Below the pieces are notes generated by a model. The model saw nothing but the letters and a program-made list of their open reading frames with translations. It had not been told where the DNA came from and did no database searches. The position numbers and the translations under genes are program-made. 64,000 bases of DNA from a virus, in the IMG/VR virus record IMGVR_UViG_3300025508_000006, positions 1 through 64,000 of that record, one strand, 5' to 3'. Below, one piece after another: positions 47,378-56,500 of this stretch; within the stretch, counting starts at the first letter, position 1; each line of letters begins with the position of its first letter.

Positions 47378-48821
47378 ACTAGACAATCTTGACGCACGAA
47401 CAAAGTTTGTTGGTGAAGGTCAGGAAGCAAGTGTGGGTGTTCCGAAAGACGGGTTTGCTGATGCGTCTGGTGAGTTTCCTAATCGCGAATACTTCTTTGG
47501 TAGTAGTATAAACAAGGCAGCAAAAGGCGAAAAGATAAACAATCTTGATTTGGGCGGTGGTGACTTCGGAGTATCAATTGATATTCCATCACAGAAACCA
47601 TCTCAGTTTCCTTATAATCAAGTACAAGAAACCCAGTCTGGTCATTCTATAGAAGTAGACGACACTCCTGGCGGTGAACGTATTCTTCTCAAGCACAGAA
47701 CCGGTGCTGGTGTAGAGTTACGTGCTGACGGTACTGTTCTAATAGTCTCGAAGAATCAAAAGATCGAAGTGACTGGTGGTGATCATACAACGATTATTGA
47801 AGGTGAAGGTAATCTTGTCTATAAAGGTAACCTTAATCTTACTGTATCGGGTGATTATAATGTTGATGTTGAGGGTAATTATAATCTCAATATTGCAGGA
47901 GATAAAAAGGAAGATATTAAAGGTAGACACACCAAAACAGTAAACAAAGATCAAAACTATACTATTCGCGGTTCACGCGGTAGTCAAGTAGTTGGCATGA
48001 ATACAGAAACTATGCTCGGTGATAATAATGTTATTGTCGCAGGAAAACAACAGAACTTAGTACAAGGCAATATAGAGATACTAACAGGCGCCTCACTAAT
48101 TACGACTGCTGTTAATGAGTGGGTTGCGGCGGCATCGACTGCTAATGTAACAGCACGACACGTTAGTATAATTGGTCACAAAGGAACTATCGGTGGACCA
48201 CTTGTCGATTACTACGGTAAAACATATGGCGGTATGCCTGGCGGTCTGACTAATCTATCAACATTCTATGGGACATTAGTGGGTAAAGCATCCGAATCGA
48301 TTCATGCTGACTATGCTATACTGTCGTCTATATCACAGTTTGCAGAAGGTGCGGCAACTGCAATCATTGCTAAGAAAGAAGCGCCATGTATAGTAAAACC
48401 TCCATCACCAAAACCAGGCATTATGCCCTTCATACCAGTCCCTCCTACTGCGCCTCTGCCAAACCCAGCAATCATTGAGACTCAGTTAGCAACAAGTAAT
48501 TATGGTATCAGAAACGTTGTGGTCGATTCAAAACTAGCAGATAAGATAAGCAAGTCAGACGACTATAAAGGACTCTTCAACTTTGATCCTACTATTCATG
48601 AGATTCGTTCTAAGTTACGTGATCCCGCTAACTTTGATAATGGTGGGTTCACAAGTTATCTAGTGAGTGAAGGCAAACTAAACAAAGACTTTAAGAAGAA
48701 CATTCCCCGAAACATTGGACGATCTGCATCTAAGAAAGGAACTATTAGATTTGGCATCAACACTCTCGGCAACAACCCTGCTGACACCAGAAGCAAGCGA
48801 TTTAAGGTAAATACGAAATGA
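47367..48821 (+). CDS. gp5 C-terminal part: beta-helix membrane-piercing spike
   Basis: The 484-residue protein has a region (about 85-300) of gp5C/VgrG-type repeats: ERILLKHRTGAGVELRADGT, IEVTGGDHTTIIEGEG and NLVYKGNLNLTVSGDYNVDV, EGNYNLNIAGDKKEDIKGRH. The V/I-x-V-x-G-x-x-x pattern is that of the triple-stranded beta-helix of the T4 spike. IVKPPSPKPGIMPFIPVPPT is a Pro-rich segment, and a polar C-terminus ends the protein. In T4 this helix is the C-terminal half of gp5 and is cut from the lysozyme on maturation; here it is a separate gene, shifted downstream of the amidase gene. Confidence 0.78.
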   Translation: MTNKLDNLDARTKFVGEGQEASVGVPKDGFADASGEFPNREYFFGSSINKAAKGEKINNLDLGGGDFGVSIDIPSQKPSQFPYNQVQETQSGHSIEVDDTPGGERILLKHRTGAGVELRADGTVLIVSKNQKIEVTGGDHTTIIEGEGNLVYKGNLNLTVSGDYNVDVEGNYNLNIAGDKKEDIKGRHTKTVNKDQNYTIRGSRGSQVVGMNTETMLGDNNVIVAGKQQNLVQGNIEILTGASLITTAVNEWVAAASTANVTARHVSIIGHKGTIGGPLVDYYGKTYGGMPGGLTNLSTFYGTLVGKASESIHADYAILSSISQFAEGAATAIIAKKEAPCIVKPPSPKPGIMPFIPVPPTAPLPNPAIIETQLATSNYGIRNVVVDSKLADKISKSDDYKGLFNFDPTIHEIRSKLRDPANFDNGGFTSYLVSEGKLNKDFKKNIPRNIGRSASKKGTIRFGINTLGNNPADTRSKRFKVNTK

Positions 48822-49585
48822 AGTTATTGGTAGATCCACAATATAATCCAGAGTTTGAAGCGTCTATCACATCAGCAACTAAACTTGGTCCAGGCATATC
48901 GCTTGCTAAGTTTCTGGGTGCTAGAGGATCACGTACACAATTAGAGAAACTATATGCTGACGGTTTCTTTGGTGCACCTGATACAGCACAGATTGCTAGA
49001 AACTTAGTTCTTCATGCGCAGGCAATACAAACTGTAACCGGCAATTCATTCTTTTCTAAACATAGACTAGTAGTGAGTGAAGGTATATATGAACCTAATC
49101 CTAAGTTTGTTATACAAGAGACTAAAGTAAACGACGAAGCGGCAGCAAAGAAACTAGCAGAGAACAATAAAGGTTCTTACGGTAAAGGTCCTGACGGATG
49201 GTTAGCAAGAATACCAGTATACACTGGCGAGAAACCAACGTCAAATAGTATCAACGATTTGCGTAGAACTGGACGCACAGTAGTATATCAACTGATCGAT
49301 CAACAAGGTAAGACTGATCCTAGATTGTCATTTGATCTTGCGGTGTTCTGGAAAGATTATGTGAACTATGATAAGTTGACACTAGACTACGACACTTTTG
49401 ATCCGAACGGTGATCTCACCTGTTCTATTATATTAGAGATGCCGAAGGTTGGTACTGATTGGGATGTAAGTTATAAGTTCAATCTCGAAACAACTTACAA
49501 TGGTGAACTTCAATCAAAAGATGAGTTGTTAGAGATACTTCCTGAAGAAGATGATGAATCTAGCATATTTGATTTTTTCTCTTAG
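48818..49585 (+). CDS. baseplate-associated structural protein, function unknown
   Basis: The 255-residue protein has EASITSATKLGPGISLAKFL, ARNLVLHAQAIQTVTGNSFF and VYQLIDQQGKTDPRLSFDLA, with an acidic C-terminus (LLEILPEEDDESSIFDFFS). It is present in the same place, between the gp5 parts and gp25, in related marine phages, and is presumably a structural or assembly protein. No conserved enzymatic motif is visible. Coupled to the spike gene by a 4-base overlap (ATGA). Confidence 0.6.
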   Translation: MKLLVDPQYNPEFEASITSATKLGPGISLAKFLGARGSRTQLEKLYADGFFGAPDTAQIARNLVLHAQAIQTVTGNSFFSKHRLVVSEGIYEPNPKFVIQETKVNDEAAAKKLAENNKGSYGKGPDGWLARIPVYTGEKPTSNSINDLRRTGRTVVYQLIDQQGKTDPRLSFDLAVFWKDYVNYDKLTLDYDTFDPNGDLTCSIILEMPKVGTDWDVSYKFNLETTYNGELQSKDELLEILPEEDDESSIFDFFS

Positions 49586-49593
49586 AAATAACA

Positions 49594-49601
49594 TATAAAT
49601 A
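49594..49601 (+). promoter_or_regulatory. T4-type late promoter TATAAATA upstream of gp25
   Basis: TATAAATA lies in the 37-bp gap before gp25, 21 bases from the ATG, with AAGG as ribosome site between. It should start the gp25-gp6 late unit. Confidence 0.72.
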
Positions 49602-49622
49602 AAAGAAAAAGGTTTTAGTAGC

Positions 49623-50297
49623 ATGGCGAAGATTTTTTCAGCAGAAGATGGTAATCTCAGCACGAGTGTTAGAGTTGTGCGCGAACGTCTGTACTCTGAT
49701 TTTGATCTCACGTTTGAGGCAAATACTACTAGTGGCGGTGATTTATATAAAAAGACAGATGCCGCTTCAGTAAAACAAGCAATCAAAACACTTCTACTAA
49801 CGAGCAGATTCGAGAAACCTTACAAACCACAGTTTGGTGCCGACTTAAACTCTTTACTTTTTGATCTTGCGGATGCTGATACAGGCGAAGAAATATCGTC
49901 TGCTATCAAGACTGCAATAGAAAGATACGAACCACGAGTAGCAGTAACACGACTTCAAGTCTCAGCAACACCAGATTATAATAGTGTTGATGTTGTTGTT
50001 GAATTTCGTGTAATGAATACAGACCAAGTTGACACACTAAGATTATCAGTTGGTGGTCAGACAGCAGGTCCTGCAATATCTATCGAGTTGCCAGTTACAC
50101 CTGATCAGATTGTTGATCGAGTTATACTATCAGAAAGAGAAGGTGTAGTTACTCTAAGAACATTGACCGAAGCGGGTGCATTCTTAATTAGAGACATCGG
50201 TAAGACTGTTGACGGTGCAATATTAACACAAGACGGTGATGAGATAGCGTTATCTGGTGATTCAGGTGACGTACTAATCAAAACCGTAGGATTATAA
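49623..50297 (+). CDS. gp25: baseplate wedge protein gp25
   Basis: The 224-residue protein has the gp25 fold: SVKQAIKTLLLTSRFEKPYK, PQFGADLNSLLFDLADADTG and IKTAIERYEPRVAVTRLQVS, including the conserved E-P-R motif. gp25 is shared with contractile injection systems and initiates sheath assembly on the wedge. The protein is about 90 residues longer than T4 gp25 (132). The extra C-terminal part (RVILSEREGVVTLRTLTE, DGAILTQDGDEIALSGDSGD) is a beta-rich extension. Confidence 0.88.
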   Translation: MAKIFSAEDGNLSTSVRVVRERLYSDFDLTFEANTTSGGDLYKKTDAASVKQAIKTLLLTSRFEKPYKPQFGADLNSLLFDLADADTGEEISSAIKTAIERYEPRVAVTRLQVSATPDYNSVDVVVEFRVMNTDQVDTLRLSVGGQTAGPAISIELPVTPDQIVDRVILSEREGVVTLRTLTEAGAFLIRDIGKTVDGAILTQDGDEIALSGDSGDVLIKTVGL

Positions 50298-50314
50298 TAA
50301 GAGGATAACCAGTA

Positions 50315-52105
50315 ATGGCAACAACTATTAAATCTACGGATTTAGATTTTGATGCAATCAAGAATAGTCTTAAAACACATTTGATACAATCAGGTGAATT
50401 CAATGACTATAACTTCGAGGGATCGGCACTGTCTAGTCTGCTAGATGTGTTGGCATATAATACACATCAAAATTCACTAGTCGCTAACTATGCTCTAAAC
50501 GAATCATTTTTGAGTACTGCGCAAATGCGCTCCTCACTTGTAGGTCTAGCGGGTGGTTTGGGTTATACTGTCAACTCAAGAACTGCGGCATATGCTGTCG
50601 TGAATCTTTGGATTGAGGATAACGATAATCCATCTAGTGTTACGATGCCCGCAGGTTTTAAGTTTACTACTACCGTTGACAATCTAACGTACACCTTTCA
50701 GACTCGCGACACATTAACCGCAACAAACAATGGTAGTAATCTATATTACTTTACAGCGAATGCTAACATCAATGTTCCTATCTACGAAGGCACATCTAAG
50801 AGCAAGAACTTTATTGCGGGTGAAACGTCTTCTTCAGATTCATATGTTATTCCTGTAACTAATATTGATATCGCAACTATTAAAGTTACTGTATACGAAG
50901 ATCCTTCGCATGTTGTAGGAACGGTTTACACTAACATTTCTAACGCGACAACTATTGACGTGAACTCCGCTATTTTTGTCGCGAAAGAAACACCGAACGG
51001 TTTCTATGAAATATCGTTTGGTAACGGTGTTAGATTCACAAACACTACTCCTAAAGCGGGCAACAGAATACTAGTTGAATATACTACAGTAGCAGGTCCT
51101 TTAGCAAACGGTGCTAGAACATTTACTGCTGAAAGCACTGTCGGTAATGGTAAAACATTAAACATTACTAGCGGAACTTCTGGTGGCGGCAACGAGAAAG
51201 AAGGTATCGAATCTATTCGTAAGAATGCTCCTTATCTTTATGCTTCACAAAACAGAATGGTTACTGCCGAAGACTATGCGGCACTAACACTACGCAATTT
51301 CAAGACTGTTATCAGCGACATCAAAGCATGGGGTGGACAAGACAATGTTCCTCCTAGATATGGTTCTGTATTTCTGTCAGTCGATTTCACTACAGAAGAT
51401 GCTACAGTTATTCTGACCACTAAAGAAGCGATTAAGAGACTTGCAAAAGATTTGTCTGTTGCTTCATTCGACATTCAGTTCTCAGATCCAGTTAATACTT
51501 TCTTAGAAGTGACAACATTCTTCCAGTTTAATCCAAGATTAACATCACTGGGTCAGTCTGCGGTTGAGGCATTGGTACAAAGTGCTACTTCAGATTATTT
51601 TGATGAGAATCTAGGGAAGTTCAATCAATCGTTCCGTCGTTCTAATTTGCTATCCGATATTGATACAGTTGACGGTTCTGTATTGTCTAGTCGATCATCA
51701 ATTAAAATGCAATCAAGATTTGATCCTATCGACGGTGCTGTTGATTACATCATCGACTATCCTGCTCCTATTGCACAACCAGACGATGTTGAGTATGTCA
51801 TACAAAGTGAGAACTTCTTCTTGAACGGTAAGACGTGTTTCTTACGTAATAGAATCAGCACAAGCGTAATTGAGGCAATTAATGTTGCTGACGGTCTTGT
51901 TGAAGTAGATGTAATTGGATCATACGATGCACCTCTAGGCACACTTACTCTTAATGCTTTCGCGGGTTCTTTGATCTCGGGTGACTTCATGAAGATTGTT
52001 GCGACACCTGCCAATCAGTCGGTAATTAATCCAACAAGAAACAATATCCTGAGATTCGACAACGAAGCGTCTATCGCTAGAGCAGTGCTTACAGACACCT
52101 TATAA
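50315..52105 (+). CDS. gp6: baseplate wedge protein gp6
   Basis: The 596-residue protein begins with the classic gp6/gpJ-type start: IKNSLKTHLIQSGEFNDYNF, EGSALSSLLDVLAYNTHQNS and NYALNESFLSTAQMRSSLV, then GLAGGLGYTV. The middle contains NGFYEISFGNGVRFTNTTPK and YLYASQNRMVTAEDYAALTL. gp6 forms the (gp6)2-gp7 heterotrimer core of each baseplate wedge. An AGAGGA ribosome site precedes the ATG. Its stop codon overlaps the next late promoter. Confidence 0.9.
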   Translation: MATTIKSTDLDFDAIKNSLKTHLIQSGEFNDYNFEGSALSSLLDVLAYNTHQNSLVANYALNESFLSTAQMRSSLVGLAGGLGYTVNSRTAAYAVVNLWIEDNDNPSSVTMPAGFKFTTTVDNLTYTFQTRDTLTATNNGSNLYYFTANANINVPIYEGTSKSKNFIAGETSSSDSYVIPVTNIDIATIKVTVYEDPSHVVGTVYTNISNATTIDVNSAIFVAKETPNGFYEISFGNGVRFTNTTPKAGNRILVEYTTVAGPLANGARTFTAESTVGNGKTLNITSGTSGGGNEKEGIESIRKNAPYLYASQNRMVTAEDYAALTLRNFKTVISDIKAWGGQDNVPPRYGSVFLSVDFTTEDATVILTTKEAIKRLAKDLSVASFDIQFSDPVNTFLEVTTFFQFNPRLTSLGQSAVEALVQSATSDYFDENLGKFNQSFRRSNLLSDIDTVDGSVLSSRSSIKMQSRFDPIDGAVDYIIDYPAPIAQPDDVEYVIQSENFFLNGKTCFLRNRISTSVIEAINVADGLVEVDVIGSYDAPLGTLTLNAFAGSLISGDFMKIVATPANQSVINPTRNNILRFDNEASIARAVLTDTL

Positions 52106-52108
52106 ATA
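52101..52108 (+). promoter_or_regulatory. T4-type late promoter TATAAATA upstream of gp8
   Basis: TATAAATA overlaps the gp6 stop codon (TAA at 52103-52105) and ends 27 bases before the gp8 ATG. Confidence 0.75.
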
Positions 52109-52135
52109 GACTCATATTACTAAAGAGAAAAATAA

Positions 52136-53530
52136 ATGACATCTGCAATTACTAATACGTTTAGGAGTCTTCTTTTAGATCAACTTAAAGAAGACATCGA
52201 CGGCACGAGCGAGAACTATTATATTGGTCTTGCGAGGGCGGACTTGATTACCAATCCTACGATTGAAAACTCGATCTATGCGCAGAATCAAGTTAGACAT
52301 TCTCTTCAGGCAGTTAAAGCACTGAATAACGCCTCTCATGTTATTAAGAACGTTACTTGGTCATCTGGTTTTGCTTACGAATCCTATAACGATGCTCTAC
52401 CTGCTCAAGAGAATTTCTATGTTATTAATTCATCAAGAGAAGTGTTTATCTGTATAGAGCAAGGTAAAAATGCTGAAGGTATTGTTCAGCAGTCAGTAAA
52501 TCAACCATTCGCATCGCATGAACGATCTGTTGTGAATGGAGGTGGTTTAGCATCTAATGGTAAAACCTTTATTCTCGAAGACCTATATAAGTGGCGTTAC
52601 CTGTTCACACTATCAAACCTTGCATATGCTACATACAAAACAAACGAATGGATTCCAGTAAAGAAAGCATTATCTACTGCAACTATTGCAGAAGAGATAG
52701 AACAGTACACACTACAACAAGCATCAACTGACGGTGAAATTCTCAGTGTTGAAATTGTTGATGGAGGTTCAGGTTATACTGCAACTCCTGATCTCACGAT
52801 AGATGGTGATGGTATTTTAGCAGACTTTGAAGTCACTATCAATAATGGTAGTGTTGTAAAAGTAGAAGTATCGCAAAGTGAACTTGACGCATCGTATCAA
52901 CACGGAACAGGTTATCGGTGTGCAATAGCAACATTATCTGCTGGTAATGCAGTACTGCGACCAATCATATCACCTCCGAAGGGCACACACGACGATCCAA
53001 CTAAGATTCTAAAGTCGGTTGCACTAATGTTACAAGCAGATTTTAAATCGGACGAAGACGCGAAGATTCGAACAGAGAATGATTTTTATCAAACTTGTTT
53101 ATTGAGAAATCTAAAGAAGTATGGTGACAGTGATGGAGAACAAGGTTATGTTGGTACAGATTCTGACTTTGATTTGAATGTTGGCAGCGCATTAAAAATT
53201 CTACAAATTAATAAAACAAATGGCGTGTTTGGTCCAGATGATGTATTCTCTAATGCTGAAAACACCATACAAGGTAAAGTGTATCACTATGATTCTGACG
53301 GTGCACAAAAGTTATATTATTATCAAGACGAGACTACAGGATTCGGTAAGTTTAATACCGGAGGTTCTCTTGTCAATAGAACCGTAACAGGCACAGGCAA
53401 CATTCTTAGATTATTTAATCCTGACGTTGACGCCACAACCGGTGATATTTTACACATAAATAATGTTGGACAGATAACACGCGGTTCTAATCAAACCGAA
53501 GACATTCGCATCGTAATTCAGTTAGGATAA
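52136..53530 (+). CDS. gp8: baseplate wedge protein gp8-like
   Basis: The 464-residue protein has FRSLLLDQLKEDIDGTSENY and YIGLARADL at the start, GKTFILEDLYKWRYLFTLSN near residue 142, and ILKSVALMLQADFKSDEDAK followed by NDFYQTCLLRNLKKYG, an order that matches gp8 (T4: 334 residues). It carries an inserted beta domain around residues 200-250 (VEIVDGGSGYTATPDLTIDG). gp8 dimers sit on the outside of the wedge. Preceded by a late promoter and AAAGAG ribosome site. Confidence 0.75.
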   Translation: MTSAITNTFRSLLLDQLKEDIDGTSENYYIGLARADLITNPTIENSIYAQNQVRHSLQAVKALNNASHVIKNVTWSSGFAYESYNDALPAQENFYVINSSREVFICIEQGKNAEGIVQQSVNQPFASHERSVVNGGGLASNGKTFILEDLYKWRYLFTLSNLAYATYKTNEWIPVKKALSTATIAEEIEQYTLQQASTDGEILSVEIVDGGSGYTATPDLTIDGDGILADFEVTINNGSVVKVEVSQSELDASYQHGTGYRCAIATLSAGNAVLRPIISPPKGTHDDPTKILKSVALMLQADFKSDEDAKIRTENDFYQTCLLRNLKKYGDSDGEQGYVGTDSDFDLNVGSALKILQINKTNGVFGPDDVFSNAENTIQGKVYHYDSDGAQKLYYYQDETTGFGKFNTGGSLVNRTVTGTGNILRLFNPDVDATTGDILHINNVGQITRGSNQTEDIRIVIQLG

Positions 53531-53542
53531 GAGACTAAAAAC

Positions 53543-56500
53543 ATGGCAAATATATTCACATCTAATACGTTATCTGGAAGTTATGCAGACGATTATAACG
53601 CTAATGACAACTATCATCAGATATTGTTTAACAGCGGTCGCGCACTTCAGTCACGAGAACTTACACAGATGCAGACTCTTATCTATGAAGAGATGGGTCG
53701 CATGGGTTCGAACATATTTAAAGACGGTGCAGTAGTAAATGGTGGTGGTGTTAGCATGAACAATGCTTATCACTTCGTCAAGATTGCATCTACTAATCAG
53801 GGTGGCGAGTTCGGTGCTATACCAAACGGCACTATCATAAAGAATCCTAACACAAATGTTTCTGCTCAGGTTATTCAAGCGATACCTGCTAACGGTACTC
53901 AGTTATTTGATACACTGTTCGTTGAGTACATTAATAGTGGTAATGCACTAGCGACAAATTCACCAACTACATTTGGTGATAACGAAACCCTAGTTGAGCA
54001 ATTTGCTACAAGCAGTGCTTATGAGTTAGTGACAGAGACTCCTGATGCGACAGGTTACGGTGCTAAGTTTACTGTTGCAGAAGGCGACTTCTTCATTCTA
54101 GGTCGTTTTGTTCATACCGAAGAACAGTCGATTATTCTTTCATCTTATACTGGTGACAACATTAATGCTGAGGTAGGTTTCAAAGTCATTCAGCAAGTAG
54201 TAACTGTTACAGATACCGATTCTCTCTATGACAATGCTTCGGGTATTGTTAATACTGCTTCACCTGGTGCTGATCGACTTCGCATCAGATTAGAACTTAC
54301 TACTAGAGATTTGATTGGAGTAAACGATACGTTCGTATTCCTTGCAGAGGTTGAAAACTCAGCAATCAGTGAACAACTACAATCTATTGACGCATATAGT
54401 AAAATCGAAGAACTTCTTGCGCTACGTACTAAGGAAGAGTCTGGTGATTATGTTGTCGAACCTTTCATTGTTAATGTCAGTGAAAACGACAATGGCATAG
54501 ATGCTAATCTCGAACTTAATGTAAGTGAAGGTACTGCATATGTAAATGGTTATCGTGCAGAGAATCAATCACCAATTACTTTAAGTCTTCCACGACCAAC
54601 AGAAACCGAGACAGTAGAGAACGATGTTATCGGTGTGAACTACGGCAACTACTTTGTATGTACTGCAAACAGAGGTCTTCCTAATCTTGATCTTGCAAGA
54701 GTTGACTTGTGGAGCGCAACAGGTTATGGCGGTGGTGGTACTGATTACGGTACTTGTCGTATTCGTGCAGTAGAACCTTTCGGAACTAAGTTTAAAGTTT
54801 ATGTATTTGACATGAGAGTGTTTACTACAGAAGACCTCGGTAATGTAAAAAGTATTGGTTCCTCAACTACTGATTACTTCGATATCGATTTACAGGGTGG
54901 TAAAGCAGTACTACACGAAACTACTAATAATAATACAGCATTATTTGCAGCGGCATATCCTCGTATAGAGTCTCTTGCAGATATTGTGTTATCAAAACAA
55001 GTACGTCAACAAAAGACTGCATCCACTAATGCTGTCACTCTTGATCAGTTACCCGTGGGTTCTTCATATGTAGATTCATCTTTATGGATTGTAAGTTTAA
55101 GCAGTGCAGTGATCGAAGCACCTAGCACCTACACTGTTGCTATCACTAACGGTGGTAGAGATGCTACTATAACAAGTCTTGCTAGTGCTTCTGGTACGTA
55201 TGAAATTCTTGCTTATGTTCAGAAGACTGCAACAGTTCGTCCAAAGACTCTCACAACCGCAACTGCAACTATCAACAGTACTACTGACTCTGCTGGTCGT
55301 ACATTGTTTGATATTGGTGTTCCTGACATCTACTCTATTGATTCAGTGCGTCAAAGTAACAGTGTAGGTTTTGATCTCTCGTCCGCAGTAGTACTTGACG
55401 ATGGACAACGTGACAACTATTATGCTGACGGTAGTCTTTTACTCAAAGAAGGTCATGCAGATCCTTCTGCGATCTACATTTCATATAAGCACTTTGCACG
55501 AGGCAGTGGTGATTTCTACGCTCCTTCTTCTTACAACGTTCCTTATAAAGATATTCCTTTACATACATCAGTCACTGGTGATACAATTGATCTACGTGAT
55601 GTTGTTGACTTCAGAGGAGATAGAAATGGTTTCGAAGGAACTTTCTCTAATGTCAATGCTCTACCTAGAGTAGGTACTAATATTACTGCTGATATCGACT
55701 ATTATCTACCTCGTGCAGATAAAGTGATTATTACACCAGAAGGTGAAGTACAAGTATTAATGGGTCAGCAAGCGCGTGAACCTCAGTTCAAAGAAACGCC
55801 TATGCACTCTATGGAACTATACAAGATTATTCTCAACGGTAATACTATCAGCGAAAATGATTTGACTGTACTTCCAACAGCACAGCAACGCGGTTACACG
55901 ATGAAAGATATTGGTGATATTGATCGCAAATTAGATGCTCTTGAAGAATCCACATCATTAAGCATTGCAGAACTTGAAGCGAGATTGGACAATGTTCTTG
56001 ATAGTGCTGGTGTTATTCGTATCATTAGTGGTATGCAAGTAGACGAGCATGGCGATCAAGGCAATAGTGAAGTCGAATCACCCGATTATAAGGCAGCAAT
56101 TGATCCTGAGAATCGTTTAGTACGTCCTTCTTTTGAAGAAGGTAATATGCGTCTAATCTTCGACTCGGCGGCATCTTCGGGTGTTGTTAAGAAAGGTGAT
56201 AATGTTTATCTTGCTCACACCGAAGCATCTTGGGTAAACCAAAGTATTGCATCACGGTCAGTTAAGATCAATCCGTTCGGTCTTATTGATAATGTAGGAA
56301 CGATGAAACTATCACCATCAACTGATGAGTGGAAAGAATCTATTCAAAATGCCGCCAAGTCTCTTGCGGGTTCGGGTCGTCTATTCGGTAATCAGGCATT
56401 CTTATGGAATAACTGGATGTGGAACTGGCAGGGACGTACTGCGAAAGAGAATGCTGAAATTTCTAAGTTGGCAGGAGTAGTTCGTACTGGTTCTGGCAGA

